Origin: Rhodobiaceae bacterium
GTDB lineage: Bacteria > Pseudomonadota > Alphaproteobacteria > Parvibaculales > Parvibaculaceae
DNA length: 64,000 nucleotides
Assembly (NCBI GenBank): GCA_003330885.1
Contig: CP030277.1
Span: 2,592,001-2,656,000, forward strand
Direction of reading: 5' to 3'
Shown: one piece after another, positions 55,816 through 64,000 of the stretch
Position numbering within the stretch: the stretch's first letter is position 1
Layout: every line of letters begins with the position of its first letter
Made by a program: the position numbers and the translations under genes
Notes under the pieces: generated by a model
What the model was told of the DNA's origin: nothing
Database searches by the model: none
Seen by the model: the letters and a program-made list of their open reading frames with translations, nothing else

Positions 55816-57609
55816 TTAGACCCTGACCTCACCCGCATTGATCTTGTCGTAAAGCGCCTTGTCCAGCGGAACAAAGGCTTTTGCTGCAGGGTCATTGAAA
55901 TAGATCGGGTCAGACACGCTCTCGGGATCAAACCCTTCCTTCACAAGTTCGACTTTGCGGTGTTTGAAGGTTCCTGTGATTTCGATCTCTGGCTGAATGC
56001 GGATAAAGAGCGGCTGAGCATAGGCTGCGAGCTCCTTCTCCAGATGGGTCCTCAGCTTCGGCAGATCTACTTCTTTGGAAGACACAATCGAGGCCATGCC
56101 CGCACGGCCATCGGCCCCGGGTACATTCACCCCATAAACATTGGCTTCCTTGATGCCCTCAAAGACTGAAATCGCTTCTGCGACTTCAGAGGTCGCAACA
56201 TTCTCGCCCTTCCAGCGGAACGTGTCGCCAATCCGGTCGATGAAATAGAAGTAGCCCTTCTCATCCTGCTTCAGAAGATCGCCAGTCCGAAACCAGGCAT
56301 CGCCCTTCTCAAACACATCCCGGAGGATTTTCTTGCTGGTCGCGGCTTTATCCGCATATCCATCAAAACGACCCGTTGGTAGGCTCGGGTCAATCTTGCC
56401 TAACGCCTCCCCGACTTCGCCAGGGGCGCAGACTTCACACAACCCATCGGCACCGCGAATAGGCTCTTCGCTTTCAATGTCAAACTTCACGATCTCAACA
56501 TTGTATTTTGACTTTGCCCATTTGGGGATACGGCCAATAGAGCCGACTGTGCCGTCATAGTTCACGAGCGCCACATTGCCCTCCGTCGCGCCATAGAATT
56601 CAATGACCTTCGGGATTTTGAAACGCTCCTGGAACTCAGGCCAGATCTCAGGTCGCAGCCCGTTGCCCACCACCGTACGCAGCTTGTGCTTACGTTCTTT
56701 TGGATGGATTTCCGTATTCAACATGTAACGACAGAGTTCACCGATATACTGGAAGAGGGTCGCTTTGTGGTCGACCACATCATCCCAGAATTCCCGTGCC
56801 GAGAAGCGCCGTTTGATGATAACCGAGCCACCTACTGTCAGCGTAATCCCAACTGCGCAAACACCACCGGCAGAGTGATAAAGCGGCAGACAGACATACA
56901 TCCGGTCTCTTTCAGTAGAGTTCGTCGCCGCAGCAAATCCCCCCATCATGATGAGAAGGCGGACATGCGGTATTTTCGCCGCCTTTGGATTGCCCGTCGT
57001 GCCACTGGTGTAAATGTAGAGAGCCGTATTGTCCGTCGTCAGGTCTTTACGATAGTCAGCGGGAAGCGCTTCCGGGGACCGGTCCGCCAGGACCGCATCA
57101 AGATCTTCTGTTCCCTGAACCGCACCGCCCGTCGCCCATACCTTCATTGGTCGCTCAAGACTATCGACCGCGGTCGAGAAATTCTCAGCCAGCTCTGCTC
57201 CGAGGACCAGATGATCCGCCCCAGAGATGGAGAGCGAATGCACCAAAGGCCCGCCAGTCAGGTTTGTATTAATGAGGGCCGCAGCACCGCCCGCCTTGAT
57301 GATCCCGATCCAGGCCACCAGATATTCCGCCCTGTTCTCCATAAGGAGAGCCACAGAGACGTCAGGTCCAACACCTTGCTCTTTCGCCCACCGGGCATAT
57401 CTGTTGGCAGCCGCATCAAGCTCCGCATAGGTCATCGTACCCTGATCGGAGACAATGGCGATATTGTTTGGTTTTGTTCGAGCAAAATCCTCGATCACGT
57501 CAGCAAACGTCCGTGTCTCATCCGCATAAATCGCGTTCACCTTTTTCAGGGAACGCAGGGCGGCGCGCGCGAAGGTCACATCATTGCCAATACTTTGAAT
57601 AAGACCCAT
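55816..57609 (-). CDS. Long-chain acyl-CoA synthetase (FATP/FadD6-like)
   Basis: About 597 residues from ATG 57609, whose GGAGGTGA site is very good; ATG 57624 adds five residues. The AMP signature is YIYTSGTTGNPKAAKI and the adenylation motif FYGATEGNV, with WFRTGDLLKQDEKGYFYFIDRIGDTFRWKGENV as in FATP-type enzymes. It activates fatty acids or sterol side chains to CoA thioesters. Divergent from the TusA-like gene. Confidence 0.92.
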   Translation of the reverse strand: MGLIQSIGNDVTFARAALRSLKKVNAIYADETRTFADVIEDFARTKPNNIAIVSDQGTMTYAELDAAANRYARWAKEQGVGPDVSVALLMENRAEYLVAWIGIIKAGGAAALINTNLTGGPLVHSLSISGADHLVLGAELAENFSTAVDSLERPMKVWATGGAVQGTEDLDAVLADRSPEALPADYRKDLTTDNTALYIYTSGTTGNPKAAKIPHVRLLIMMGGFAAATNSTERDRMYVCLPLYHSAGGVCAVGITLTVGGSVIIKRRFSAREFWDDVVDHKATLFQYIGELCRYMLNTEIHPKERKHKLRTVVGNGLRPEIWPEFQERFKIPKVIEFYGATEGNVALVNYDGTVGSIGRIPKWAKSKYNVEIVKFDIESEEPIRGADGLCEVCAPGEVGEALGKIDPSLPTGRFDGYADKAATSKKILRDVFEKGDAWFRTGDLLKQDEKGYFYFIDRIGDTFRWKGENVATSEVAEAISVFEGIKEANVYGVNVPGADGRAGMASIVSSKEVDLPKLRTHLEKELAAYAQPLFIRIQPEIEITGTFKHRKVELVKEGFDPESVSDPIYFNDPAAKAFVPLDKALYDKINAGEVRV

Positions 57610-57763
57610 CGGGTCACCTCCCATTTTTCTTCTTTTGCAACAATGGTATGTAACCGGGACAAAATTTGGGGGTCAAGCAGAACCGGTCAAAGACCTGCCC
57701 GATCCCCTACACTGGGCGGGGTTTTCCACCACCTGCGATGCGCTGAGACACTTTGAGGGTCAA

Positions 57764-58009
57764 ATGACAGAAAATCAGGACACGGTCCTTGATGTAACAG
57801 GCCTAACCTGTCCGCTGCCCGTCTTGCGGGCCCAGAAGAGGCTGCGAGAGCTCTCTCCTGGCGTCATCCTCAGAGTCCTGGCAACCGACCCCATCGCGGC
57901 GATCGACTTTCCGCACTTTTGTCATGAAAGCGGGCATGAATTGTTGGAGAGCACCAAAGAGGACAAGATCCTCATCTTCCGGATCAAATGCAGATCCGAG
58001 AAGATCTAG
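57764..58009 (+). CDS. TusA-like sulfurtransferase
   Basis: An 81-residue TusA-family protein starting at ATG 57764 with GAGGG five bases upstream. The active-site segment is VTGLTCPLPVLRAQKRL, with the conserved Cys of CPxP. It would pass sulfur between proteins, as TusA does in tRNA 2-thiouridine synthesis, although many such proteins have other roles. Ends 4 bp inside the convergent GNAT gene. Confidence 0.9.
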   Translation: MTENQDTVLDVTGLTCPLPVLRAQKRLRELSPGVILRVLATDPIAAIDFPHFCHESGHELLESTKEDKILIFRIKCRSEKI

Positions 58010-58566
58010 GCACTTCGCGGCGCACGGTAGAGATATCGGTGCTCATCCACCAGTCCATCCGCCGTGTCGCGGGCACTTCGAATGGTTTCTTGTCGGATCA
58101 TCCCAATTTTTTCCAATACCCCAACTGACGCAAGGTTGCGCGTATCACAGGTCGCCCAGATATGGTTTAGCTCGAGCTCCGACATGCCACGGGTCAGCAG
58201 CGCCACAGCAGCCTCCGTGGCCAAGCCTTTGCCCCAGGACGCCGGATGCAGAACGAATCCAAGTTCTGCCCCTTGCGGCATGCCGTCTGCTGGTTCGTCA
58301 AGATAGAGGCAAAGCGCGCCGATCACGCGCCTGCCGGGTTTTGACGTGAGCGCAAGCTCATAGATGGTCCGCGGCATATCAGCAGCGGCATCGATGAAAG
58401 TAGAAAGCTGCGCTTCACTCGCCTGCAGGTCATTTGGCCCCCACATCAGATACTGCGTCACCTCATCCAAACGAGCATAGGAATGCAACGCCTCAAGGTC
58501 CCGTGAGCAGAAGTCCCGGAGGCAAAGCCGCTCTGTTTCAATGGGCAATGAGAGAGCGCATGCCAC
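58006..58566 (-). CDS. GNAT-family acetyltransferase (RimJ/RimL type)
   Basis: A 186-residue acetyltransferase of the RimJ/RimL type (ETERLCLRDFCSRDLEALHSY at the start, FVLHPASWGKGLATEA as acetyl-CoA loop, and NLASVGVLEKIGM). It starts 3 bp after the upstream Spx/ArsC-like gene, so the pair is co-transcribed. Confidence 0.9.
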   Translation of the reverse strand: MACALSLPIETERLCLRDFCSRDLEALHSYARLDEVTQYLMWGPNDLQASEAQLSTFIDAAADMPRTIYELALTSKPGRRVIGALCLYLDEPADGMPQGAELGFVLHPASWGKGLATEAAVALLTRGMSELELNHIWATCDTRNLASVGVLEKIGMIRQETIRSARDTADGLVDEHRYLYRAPRSA

Positions 58567-58568
58567 GA

Positions 58569-58916
58569 TTATCCCGCCTTAAGGGCGGCTTGTTGATCCG
58601 CTTTAAAGCCAACAAGCACCGCGTCCCCCAACTCAAAAACAGGCCGTTTGATGAGCGTTGGATTATCTACGAGAAGTTGAGCCGCACCAGGACCGGCGGC
58701 GGCCTCTTTTTCAGCATCAGAAAGCCCTCGCCAAGTTGTGCTGGCTTTGTTGATAAGACGGTCCCAGCCAACAGCTTTGCCCCAGCGCTTCACTTCCGAC
58801 AGAGTGACCGCATCTGCCCTTACATCACGGAAGGAATGCTCAAGCCCCTCCGCATCTAGCCATTTCCGCGCCTTCTTGCATGTATCGCAGGCTTTCAGCC
58901 CATTTACCTTAATCAT
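58569..58916 (-). CDS. ArsC/Spx-family protein
   Basis: A 115-residue thioredoxin-fold protein starting at ATG 58916 with GGAGG upstream. The redox motif is CDTCKKARKWL (CxxC), followed by the RPVFELGD cis-proline segment. This is the YffB-like branch of the arsenate-reductase/Spx family, glutathione dependent in relatives. Co-transcribed with the RimJ-like gene. Confidence 0.88.
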   Translation of the reverse strand: MIKVNGLKACDTCKKARKWLDAEGLEHSFRDVRADAVTLSEVKRWGKAVGWDRLINKASTTWRGLSDAEKEAAAGPGAAQLLVDNPTLIKRPVFELGDAVLVGFKADQQAALKAG

Positions 58917-59026
58917 CACGCCTCCACTCATTGAACACAGCCATGTTGGACGGATTCGGCTGGAAAACACATGGCCCACATTTTGTGGAGTACATCTCCG
59001 CACTTTCATGATGGGCAGAGGTCGGT

Positions 59027-59770
59027 ATGATGGGGCTATCAACATTAAAGTCGGGGATGGGGCACAAAGAGCCTATGAGCAAAATACTGGAAGAATTGGC
59101 GGTCGAGAGCAAACCCGCCCCCACAAAACGCATCCGGCGCTCAGCGGAAGAGTCCCGCCGCGTCATCTTAGATGCCGCCGCAAAACGCCTCGCAGAACAG
59201 GGGCCAGAAGGCATTCGGTTGCAGGACATCGCCCGCGACGTCGGCATTTCACACCCTGCAATCCTGCACCATTTTGAAAGTCGCGCAGGTCTCGTGAATG
59301 CGCTGGTGGATCGCACCACTTCTCAGTTGCGAGAAAAACTGCTGGGGGTGTTGGACGGAGAAGACGATCAGAAGATCGGGGCGCAGATGCCGAGCCTCGT
59401 GAACAACACGTTTGAAGCGTTGAGCGATCAGGGCACCGCCAAGCTCCTGTCCTGGATGCTGTTGACCGACTCCAGCCCAGAAGGCAATCCAACCACGGGC
59501 GTCATGACAGAGATCGCGGATCGCGGACATGCAGCACGGTGCAAACTCGCAGACAGCGAGAACGTGCCCCACCCCGATCGCGAAGAAACCATGTTTCTGG
59601 TGCTTCTCATCGCAAACACAGCTTTTGGCGAGGCAGTTGTCGGCGACTATTTCTATGAGGCCTGCGGCTTCGGCGACGATCCAGAGGCTCCCCGTAGGTT
59701 TAGAAAATGGCTGGGCGAGATGCTCGGCGCCTATTCTCTCCCTGATGGCTTCTCCGTCGACAAAGGCTAA
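59027..59770 (+). CDS. TetR-family transcriptional regulator
   Basis: A 247-residue regulator (GAGG five bases before ATG 59027; ATG 59075 would shorten it by 16). The HTH is RLQDIARDVGISHPAILHHFESRAGLVNALV. The effector domain is unidentified. It is divergent from the ArsC/Spx-like pair and may control these genes. Confidence 0.9.
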   Translation: MMGLSTLKSGMGHKEPMSKILEELAVESKPAPTKRIRRSAEESRRVILDAAAKRLAEQGPEGIRLQDIARDVGISHPAILHHFESRAGLVNALVDRTTSQLREKLLGVLDGEDDQKIGAQMPSLVNNTFEALSDQGTAKLLSWMLLTDSSPEGNPTTGVMTEIADRGHAARCKLADSENVPHPDREETMFLVLLIANTAFGEAVVGDYFYEACGFGDDPEAPRRFRKWLGEMLGAYSLPDGFSVDKG

Positions 59771-59874
59771 CGCGCCCAGTCCCCACCGCGACGACATGTC
59801 ATCACCGGCATCCCTTGCCAGGTGACCCGCAGTTTGCTGTGCTGATCCTCCAAGATCATAAGGTGCGCCCCTAA

Positions 59875-61263
59875 ATGCTCCATCGCCGTCAATTCCTGCA
59901 AAGCGCTGCAGCTTCTATCTCAGCTGCGGGACTGGCCGGCTGCGATCCCTTCGAGTACCTAGCACCTCATACTAACAATCTCGCCATTCAACGGGCGCAG
60001 TTCAATCTGGTGCCAGACCTGATCACAACTGACATGGTGAGCCTGTCGCCAGATGCCGCACCTCCCATTCTTCGGGCAAAGCAAGGCGTTCCCTTCACAG
60101 CCACCGTCACCAATCACCTGCCTGACTATACAACCATGCACTGGCACGGCATCCGACTACCTAACGAGATGGATGGCGTGCCTTACCTCACCCAATTCCC
60201 ATTGGGTAAGGACGAAAGCTTCACTTACACATTCACGCCACCGGACGCCGGAACATACTGGTATCACCCCCATTGCATGACAATGGAGCAGATGGCGCTG
60301 GGCCTCACTGGTGCACTGATTGTCGAAGAGGCCGAAGCTCCAGGCTTCAACAACGATATTGTTCTCAACTTACGCGACTTTCGTCTGGGCAAAGACGCCC
60401 AGTTCAAGGAGCTCTTTACTCCACGCGGGGCAGCACGCGGTGGAACGCTTGGCAATATTCTTACCGCCAACTGGGACCAGAACCCCGTCTACGATGCGCA
60501 AACCGGCGGACTTGCCCGCATCAGAATTCTCGCAACAGACATAACGCGCATCTACAAGCTCTTCTTACCCAACGCGCGCGGGCGTATCATTGCATTGGAC
60601 GGCCACCCACTTCTGACACCCCTACCGTGGCCCACTGAAAAGGACCCTCTTATTCTGTCGCCAGGCCAACGGGTTGACCTCGCCATTGAAATGCCTGAAC
60701 GGGAAGGCGAGGAGATCAGCCTCATGGCCCAAATCGGGGGACGCGGCAGGAGTCTCGCCCGCCTCCGCGCCGTCGGAAAACCTGAGCAGCGAAGCCTCGC
60801 CGAGCTAAAACCTCTGGTCCCAAACAAGATCTCAGAGCCGATTCTTGAAAATGCCGAGACGCATGAATTTGTCTTCGGTTGGTCTCCGTCAGGCGATCTG
60901 CCGAACAATGGGTTTTGCGGTACTCTCGGATACACATTCTGGTCGATCAACCGAGCCCCCTGGCCGGGAGACGCTTCAGGCACAGGACCACTCGCAACAT
61001 TGAAAATGGGCGGCAGTTACATCCTTCGCCTGCGCAATGAGAGCCCCAACATCCACCCTATCCACCTGCATGGGCTGACATTCAAACCCATAAGGTCAAA
61101 CAAGCGCACCGTCCTGCCCAACTGGACAGATACCGCCTTGTTGCTCAAGGAAGAGACACTGGATGTCGCCCTTGTTGCCGACAATCCCGGCGACTGGGCT
61201 TTTCATTGCCATGTCATCGAGCATCAGAAAACAGGCCTCGCAGGTTATATCCGCGTCGCATGA
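59875..61263 (+). CDS. Tat-exported multicopper oxidase
   Basis: A 462-residue multicopper oxidase with a twin-arginine signal (HRRQFLQ) and a Cys after GLAG (GLAGC), so it may also be lipidated. The four copper motifs are present: HWHG (89-92), HPH (131-133), HPIHLHG (394-400) and HCHVIEHQKTGL (444 onward), the last with Leu as the axial position. It oxidises phenols or metals at the cell surface; the substrate is unknown. It stands between the TetR regulator and PEP carboxylase. Confidence 0.92.
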   Translation: MLHRRQFLQSAAASISAAGLAGCDPFEYLAPHTNNLAIQRAQFNLVPDLITTDMVSLSPDAAPPILRAKQGVPFTATVTNHLPDYTTMHWHGIRLPNEMDGVPYLTQFPLGKDESFTYTFTPPDAGTYWYHPHCMTMEQMALGLTGALIVEEAEAPGFNNDIVLNLRDFRLGKDAQFKELFTPRGAARGGTLGNILTANWDQNPVYDAQTGGLARIRILATDITRIYKLFLPNARGRIIALDGHPLLTPLPWPTEKDPLILSPGQRVDLAIEMPEREGEEISLMAQIGGRGRSLARLRAVGKPEQRSLAELKPLVPNKISEPILENAETHEFVFGWSPSGDLPNNGFCGTLGYTFWSINRAPWPGDASGTGPLATLKMGGSYILRLRNESPNIHPIHLHGLTFKPIRSNKRTVLPNWTDTALLLKEETLDVALVADNPGDWAFHCHVIEHQKTGLAGYIRVA

Positions 61264-61290
61264 AGACGCAGGCGACATAGCTGCATTCAT

Positions 61291-63975
61291 CTAACCGCTA
61301 TTTCTGAGAGCGGTGGCAATCGCACTGATGGAAAGCTGTATCCCTTGCTCAATACGTGTATCGCTTTCGCCCGACCGGTGCCGTTTAATCAGTTCAACCT
61401 GGAGCATGTTAAGCGGTTCAACATAAGGCAGACGTAACCGGAGAGCGTTTTCTGTAGAGGGACTATTTTCCAGAAGACGAGTCTGTCCCGTCACCTCCAA
61501 CAACGCATCATGGGCTCGCGACCACTCCGATCGAATATTTGCGAAAATATCCTGCGCGAACGCCTTGTCCTCCACGAGGGTCACATAACGCTTAGCAACC
61601 TCCATGTCTGATTTAGCGAGCACCATCTCCATATTGGTCAGCGTCGTATGGAAGAAAGGCCATTCACCAGCCATCTCCCTCAGGAGATTCGGGTCCTTGA
61701 AACGGGTGAGCGCGGTGCCCACCCCAAACCAGCCTGGCAACATGACCCGGGACTGAGCCCAACTGAACACCCAGGGAATGGCTCGTAAGTCCTCGATCCG
61801 TTCTGAGGTCGTGCGACTGGCGGGACGCGATCCAATTTTGAGGCCCGCGATTTCCGCTATCGGCGTCATCTGCCGAAAGAAGGTTTGGAAACCTTCTGTG
61901 TCATAAACAAGCCCGCGATAGTGGCTGAAAGCATCCGCCGACAGATCCGCCATCGCTCCGCCAAAACGTTCACTATCCGCAGATGACAGCTGATCGGGCT
62001 CGATGGTCGCCATAAGAGTAGCTGATGCCATTGCCTCTAGGTTTTTGGCGGCTTTTTCCTGAGTGCCATATTTTGCAGCAATGACCTCGCCCTGCTCGGT
62101 AATTCGAATGCGTCCCTGAACACTCCCAGAAGGCTGCGCGCGGATAGCCTCAAAGGCAGGCCCGCCGCCACGACCCACCGCACCGCCACGACCATGGAAG
62201 AGCTGCATTTTTGTCTCGGCCGCCTCAAAGATGGGGACCAGCTTCCGGGACGCGTCATACAGGCACCATACGGATGAAAGATAGCCGCCATCCTTATTGG
62301 AGTCGGAATATCCGATCATCACTTCCTGATGGCCACGCGACGCAGACAGCGCCCGCATCTCAGGTAGCGCAAACCAGTCGCGCATAATCGTTTGCGCATT
62401 TTCCAGATCGCCAATCGTTTCAAAAAGCGGAACCACCATCAAACCAGAGGAAGGCGGATTTCCTGGCTGGTACAGTCCCACTTCCTTGAGAAGCAGATAC
62501 ACCTCGAGGAGATCTGACACGCTATCAGCTTTGGAAACGACATAGGTCGAGATCCCTCCTTTGCCGTACCTGCTATGCACTCGGGCGGCAGCACGGTAGA
62601 GGGTGAGCTCGGAATCTGTTTCTGCGGAGTACGCCAAAAAAGCCGAGGACAAGGGGCGCGCATTTGCAAGTTCCCTCCGCAGCAATGCCACCCGCGCACC
62701 TTCATCCAGGGAAAGATAGTCAGCTTCCACGCCGCCGCCCGCCAACAGTTCAGCAACAACACGCTCATGTACGTCCGAATTCTGTCTGAAATCGAGTGTG
62801 GTGAGATGGAAGCCAAACGTTTCAACCGCGCGCAGCAATTGCTTCAAGGTTCCGTCATCAGCCGATTGTCCGTCGGGCGCGTGCAACCCCCGCTCCAGGA
62901 TCAAAAGATCATCGCGAAAGGCATCAGCGTCAGCATAAGGCTCTCCGTCAAGCGAGCTTGTTCTGGGAGGCGGGCGTCCAATGAGCACCTCATAGGTGGT
63001 CGCCAGACGAGAGTAAACGCCACTGAGCGCCCGGCGATAGGGCTCATCGCGACGGGCATGGCTGTCATCACCGCTCGCATCGGCAAGCGCACGTACCTCT
63101 GCTGGAACGTCAGCATGTTCCAGCGAAATTGACAACACTGCCCCCAGCGCATGCACACCGTCCAGGTAATGTTCCAAAACAGTTTGCGCAGCGCGCGACA
63201 CTGAGTGCTCCACACAAGCCGCATCTACATTTGGATTGCCATCACGGTCCCCGCCGATCCAACTCCCGATCTTCAGAAAACTAGGGCAGTCCTCCCCCAA
63301 TAAACGCTCCCAGCGGGAATATTCCGCCGGCAAGACCGCTAGAAACACGTCGCGAAGGTAATCGAGCTCAATTTCAACCTCATCCAACACGGTCAGTCTT
63401 TGGTGTCGCAGCAACCGCGTTTGCCACAACAGTGCGATGTGCTGACGGATCGCATGATCGATTGAGCGGCCCGCAACTGTTTCTGTTTGCCCTCTGTCCT
63501 TTAGAGAGAGAAGCTCACCAATATGATTGAGATGATCAATGACGCTCTTGCGACGAACTTCGGTGGGGTGTGCTGTGAGAACAGGCATCACCAGCATATC
63601 TGAAAGAGCGTCCTGCACTTGCTCGAGCCCAACCCCTAAGCTCTGAAGGCGTTCAAGCACATCCTCCAAACCCGTCTCGCCCTCTACGACGCCGCTCTGC
63701 CGGTCCTCCGCCAGATTGGCCAGCATTGAAAAAAGCATGAAGGCGCGCACAAAGTGAAGCGCGTCATCAAGCCCAAGAGTCTCTAACTCCCGATCAACAT
63801 CTTCTGCGTCAACAAGCCCACGATGCTGGTCTACGGAAACGGAACGAACCCGCTCAATTCTCTCAAACAGCGAATCTCCGCCATAAGCGCGGATGACATC
63901 ACCCAGCAAATTCCCGAGATATCGCACATCGGCATTTTGGGTAACGGTCTGCTTTGAAGATTGCATGGCGTCCAC
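61291..63975 (-). CDS. ppc: Phosphoenolpyruvate carboxylase
   Basis: An 894-residue PEP carboxylase with VLTAHPTEVRRKSV (catalytic His136), GGDRDGNP, GYSDSNKDGGYL and the mobile loop FHGRGGAVGRGGG, ending at the conserved C-terminal region. It makes oxaloacetate from PEP and bicarbonate and is anaplerotic. Convergent with the multicopper oxidase. The start is ATG 63975 (63966 also possible); 25 bases of upstream DNA remain in the window. Confidence 0.96.
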   Translation of the reverse strand: MDAMQSSKQTVTQNADVRYLGNLLGDVIRAYGGDSLFERIERVRSVSVDQHRGLVDAEDVDRELETLGLDDALHFVRAFMLFSMLANLAEDRQSGVVEGETGLEDVLERLQSLGVGLEQVQDALSDMLVMPVLTAHPTEVRRKSVIDHLNHIGELLSLKDRGQTETVAGRSIDHAIRQHIALLWQTRLLRHQRLTVLDEVEIELDYLRDVFLAVLPAEYSRWERLLGEDCPSFLKIGSWIGGDRDGNPNVDAACVEHSVSRAAQTVLEHYLDGVHALGAVLSISLEHADVPAEVRALADASGDDSHARRDEPYRRALSGVYSRLATTYEVLIGRPPPRTSSLDGEPYADADAFRDDLLILERGLHAPDGQSADDGTLKQLLRAVETFGFHLTTLDFRQNSDVHERVVAELLAGGGVEADYLSLDEGARVALLRRELANARPLSSAFLAYSAETDSELTLYRAAARVHSRYGKGGISTYVVSKADSVSDLLEVYLLLKEVGLYQPGNPPSSGLMVVPLFETIGDLENAQTIMRDWFALPEMRALSASRGHQEVMIGYSDSNKDGGYLSSVWCLYDASRKLVPIFEAAETKMQLFHGRGGAVGRGGGPAFEAIRAQPSGSVQGRIRITEQGEVIAAKYGTQEKAAKNLEAMASATLMATIEPDQLSSADSERFGGAMADLSADAFSHYRGLVYDTEGFQTFFRQMTPIAEIAGLKIGSRPASRTTSERIEDLRAIPWVFSWAQSRVMLPGWFGVGTALTRFKDPNLLREMAGEWPFFHTTLTNMEMVLAKSDMEVAKRYVTLVEDKAFAQDIFANIRSEWSRAHDALLEVTGQTRLLENSPSTENALRLRLPYVEPLNMLQVELIKRHRSGESDTRIEQGIQLSISAIATALRNSG

Positions 63976-64000
63976 TGAATTTGGTGATGGAATAGATGAC

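Noticed and set aside
56686-57756. Plus-strand 356-residue frame across the acyl-CoA synthetase
   Set aside because: Opposite the AMP-binding signature; Arg/His/Cys-rich and without family features.

Overview
The window looks like ordinary chromosome from an alphaproteobacterium. The evidence is the RpoH-type sigma factor, the CarD regulator, the 7Fe ferredoxin FdxA, the Suv3/MgpS-like helicase followed by an S4 protein, the 721-residue methylmalonyl-CoA mutase, and the many acyl-CoA, GST and SDR genes. The lipid and xenobiotic flavour recalls Parvibaculum-like marine or soil heterotrophs, but that placement is inference. No phage, transposase, CRISPR array or rRNA is visible. About 62 protein genes and one tRNA (Arg, anticodon CCT) fill the 64 kb densely.

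Layout. 1-9.4 kb: two related secreted DUF3108 proteins, methylmalonyl-CoA mutase, a membrane PAS-GAF histidine kinase, an ArsR/SRPBCC pair and an acyl-CoA dehydrogenase. 9.7-19.8 kb is information processing and stress: helicase, S4 protein, TerB-like protein and ferredoxin in a row, then a CarD regulator with a long histone-H1-like Lys/Ala tail, RpoH, an M48 lipoprotein protease, a nuclease-fold protein with altered active-site residues and an orphan LuxR regulator with a degenerate receiver. 20.2-31.4 kb: tRNA-Arg, small membrane proteins, GST, XRE regulator, a stand-alone BLUF photoreceptor, two pirins divergent from a LysR regulator, a GT9 glycosyltransferase facing a DUF6165 gene, a PilZ-like protein, and an enoyl-CoA hydratase-like and a long acyl-CoA dehydrogenase gene.

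31.5-43.6 kb: an overlapping agmatinase-GNAT-phosphotransferase unit (the last apparently starting at CTG), an SDR between two near-identical short repeats, three tandem alpha/beta hydrolase paralogues, a DsbA-fold isomerase, and a glpD / lipid kinase / alkyl-DHAP-synthase-like cluster that could form ether or otherwise unusual glycerolipids. 43.7-54.5 kb: an HSL-type esterase, a chemoreceptor, DUF924, then a tight seven-gene run (two carboxymuconolactone-decarboxylase-like proteins, SDR, metallo-beta-lactamase-fold hydrolase, two GST-like proteins, GNAT) that looks like an uncharacterised catabolic or detoxification operon, followed by an SDR divergent from a TetR regulator. 54.5-64 kb: LLM flavin monooxygenase, FATP-type acyl-CoA synthetase, TusA-like protein, GNAT plus Spx/ArsC-like pair, TetR, a Tat-exported multicopper oxidase and PEP carboxylase.

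Together the genes describe a heterotroph built around fatty-acyl-CoA and xenobiotic breakdown, with propionyl-CoA recovery through methylmalonyl-CoA and anaplerosis through PEP carboxylase. Several local regulators have recognisable operator-like palindromes.
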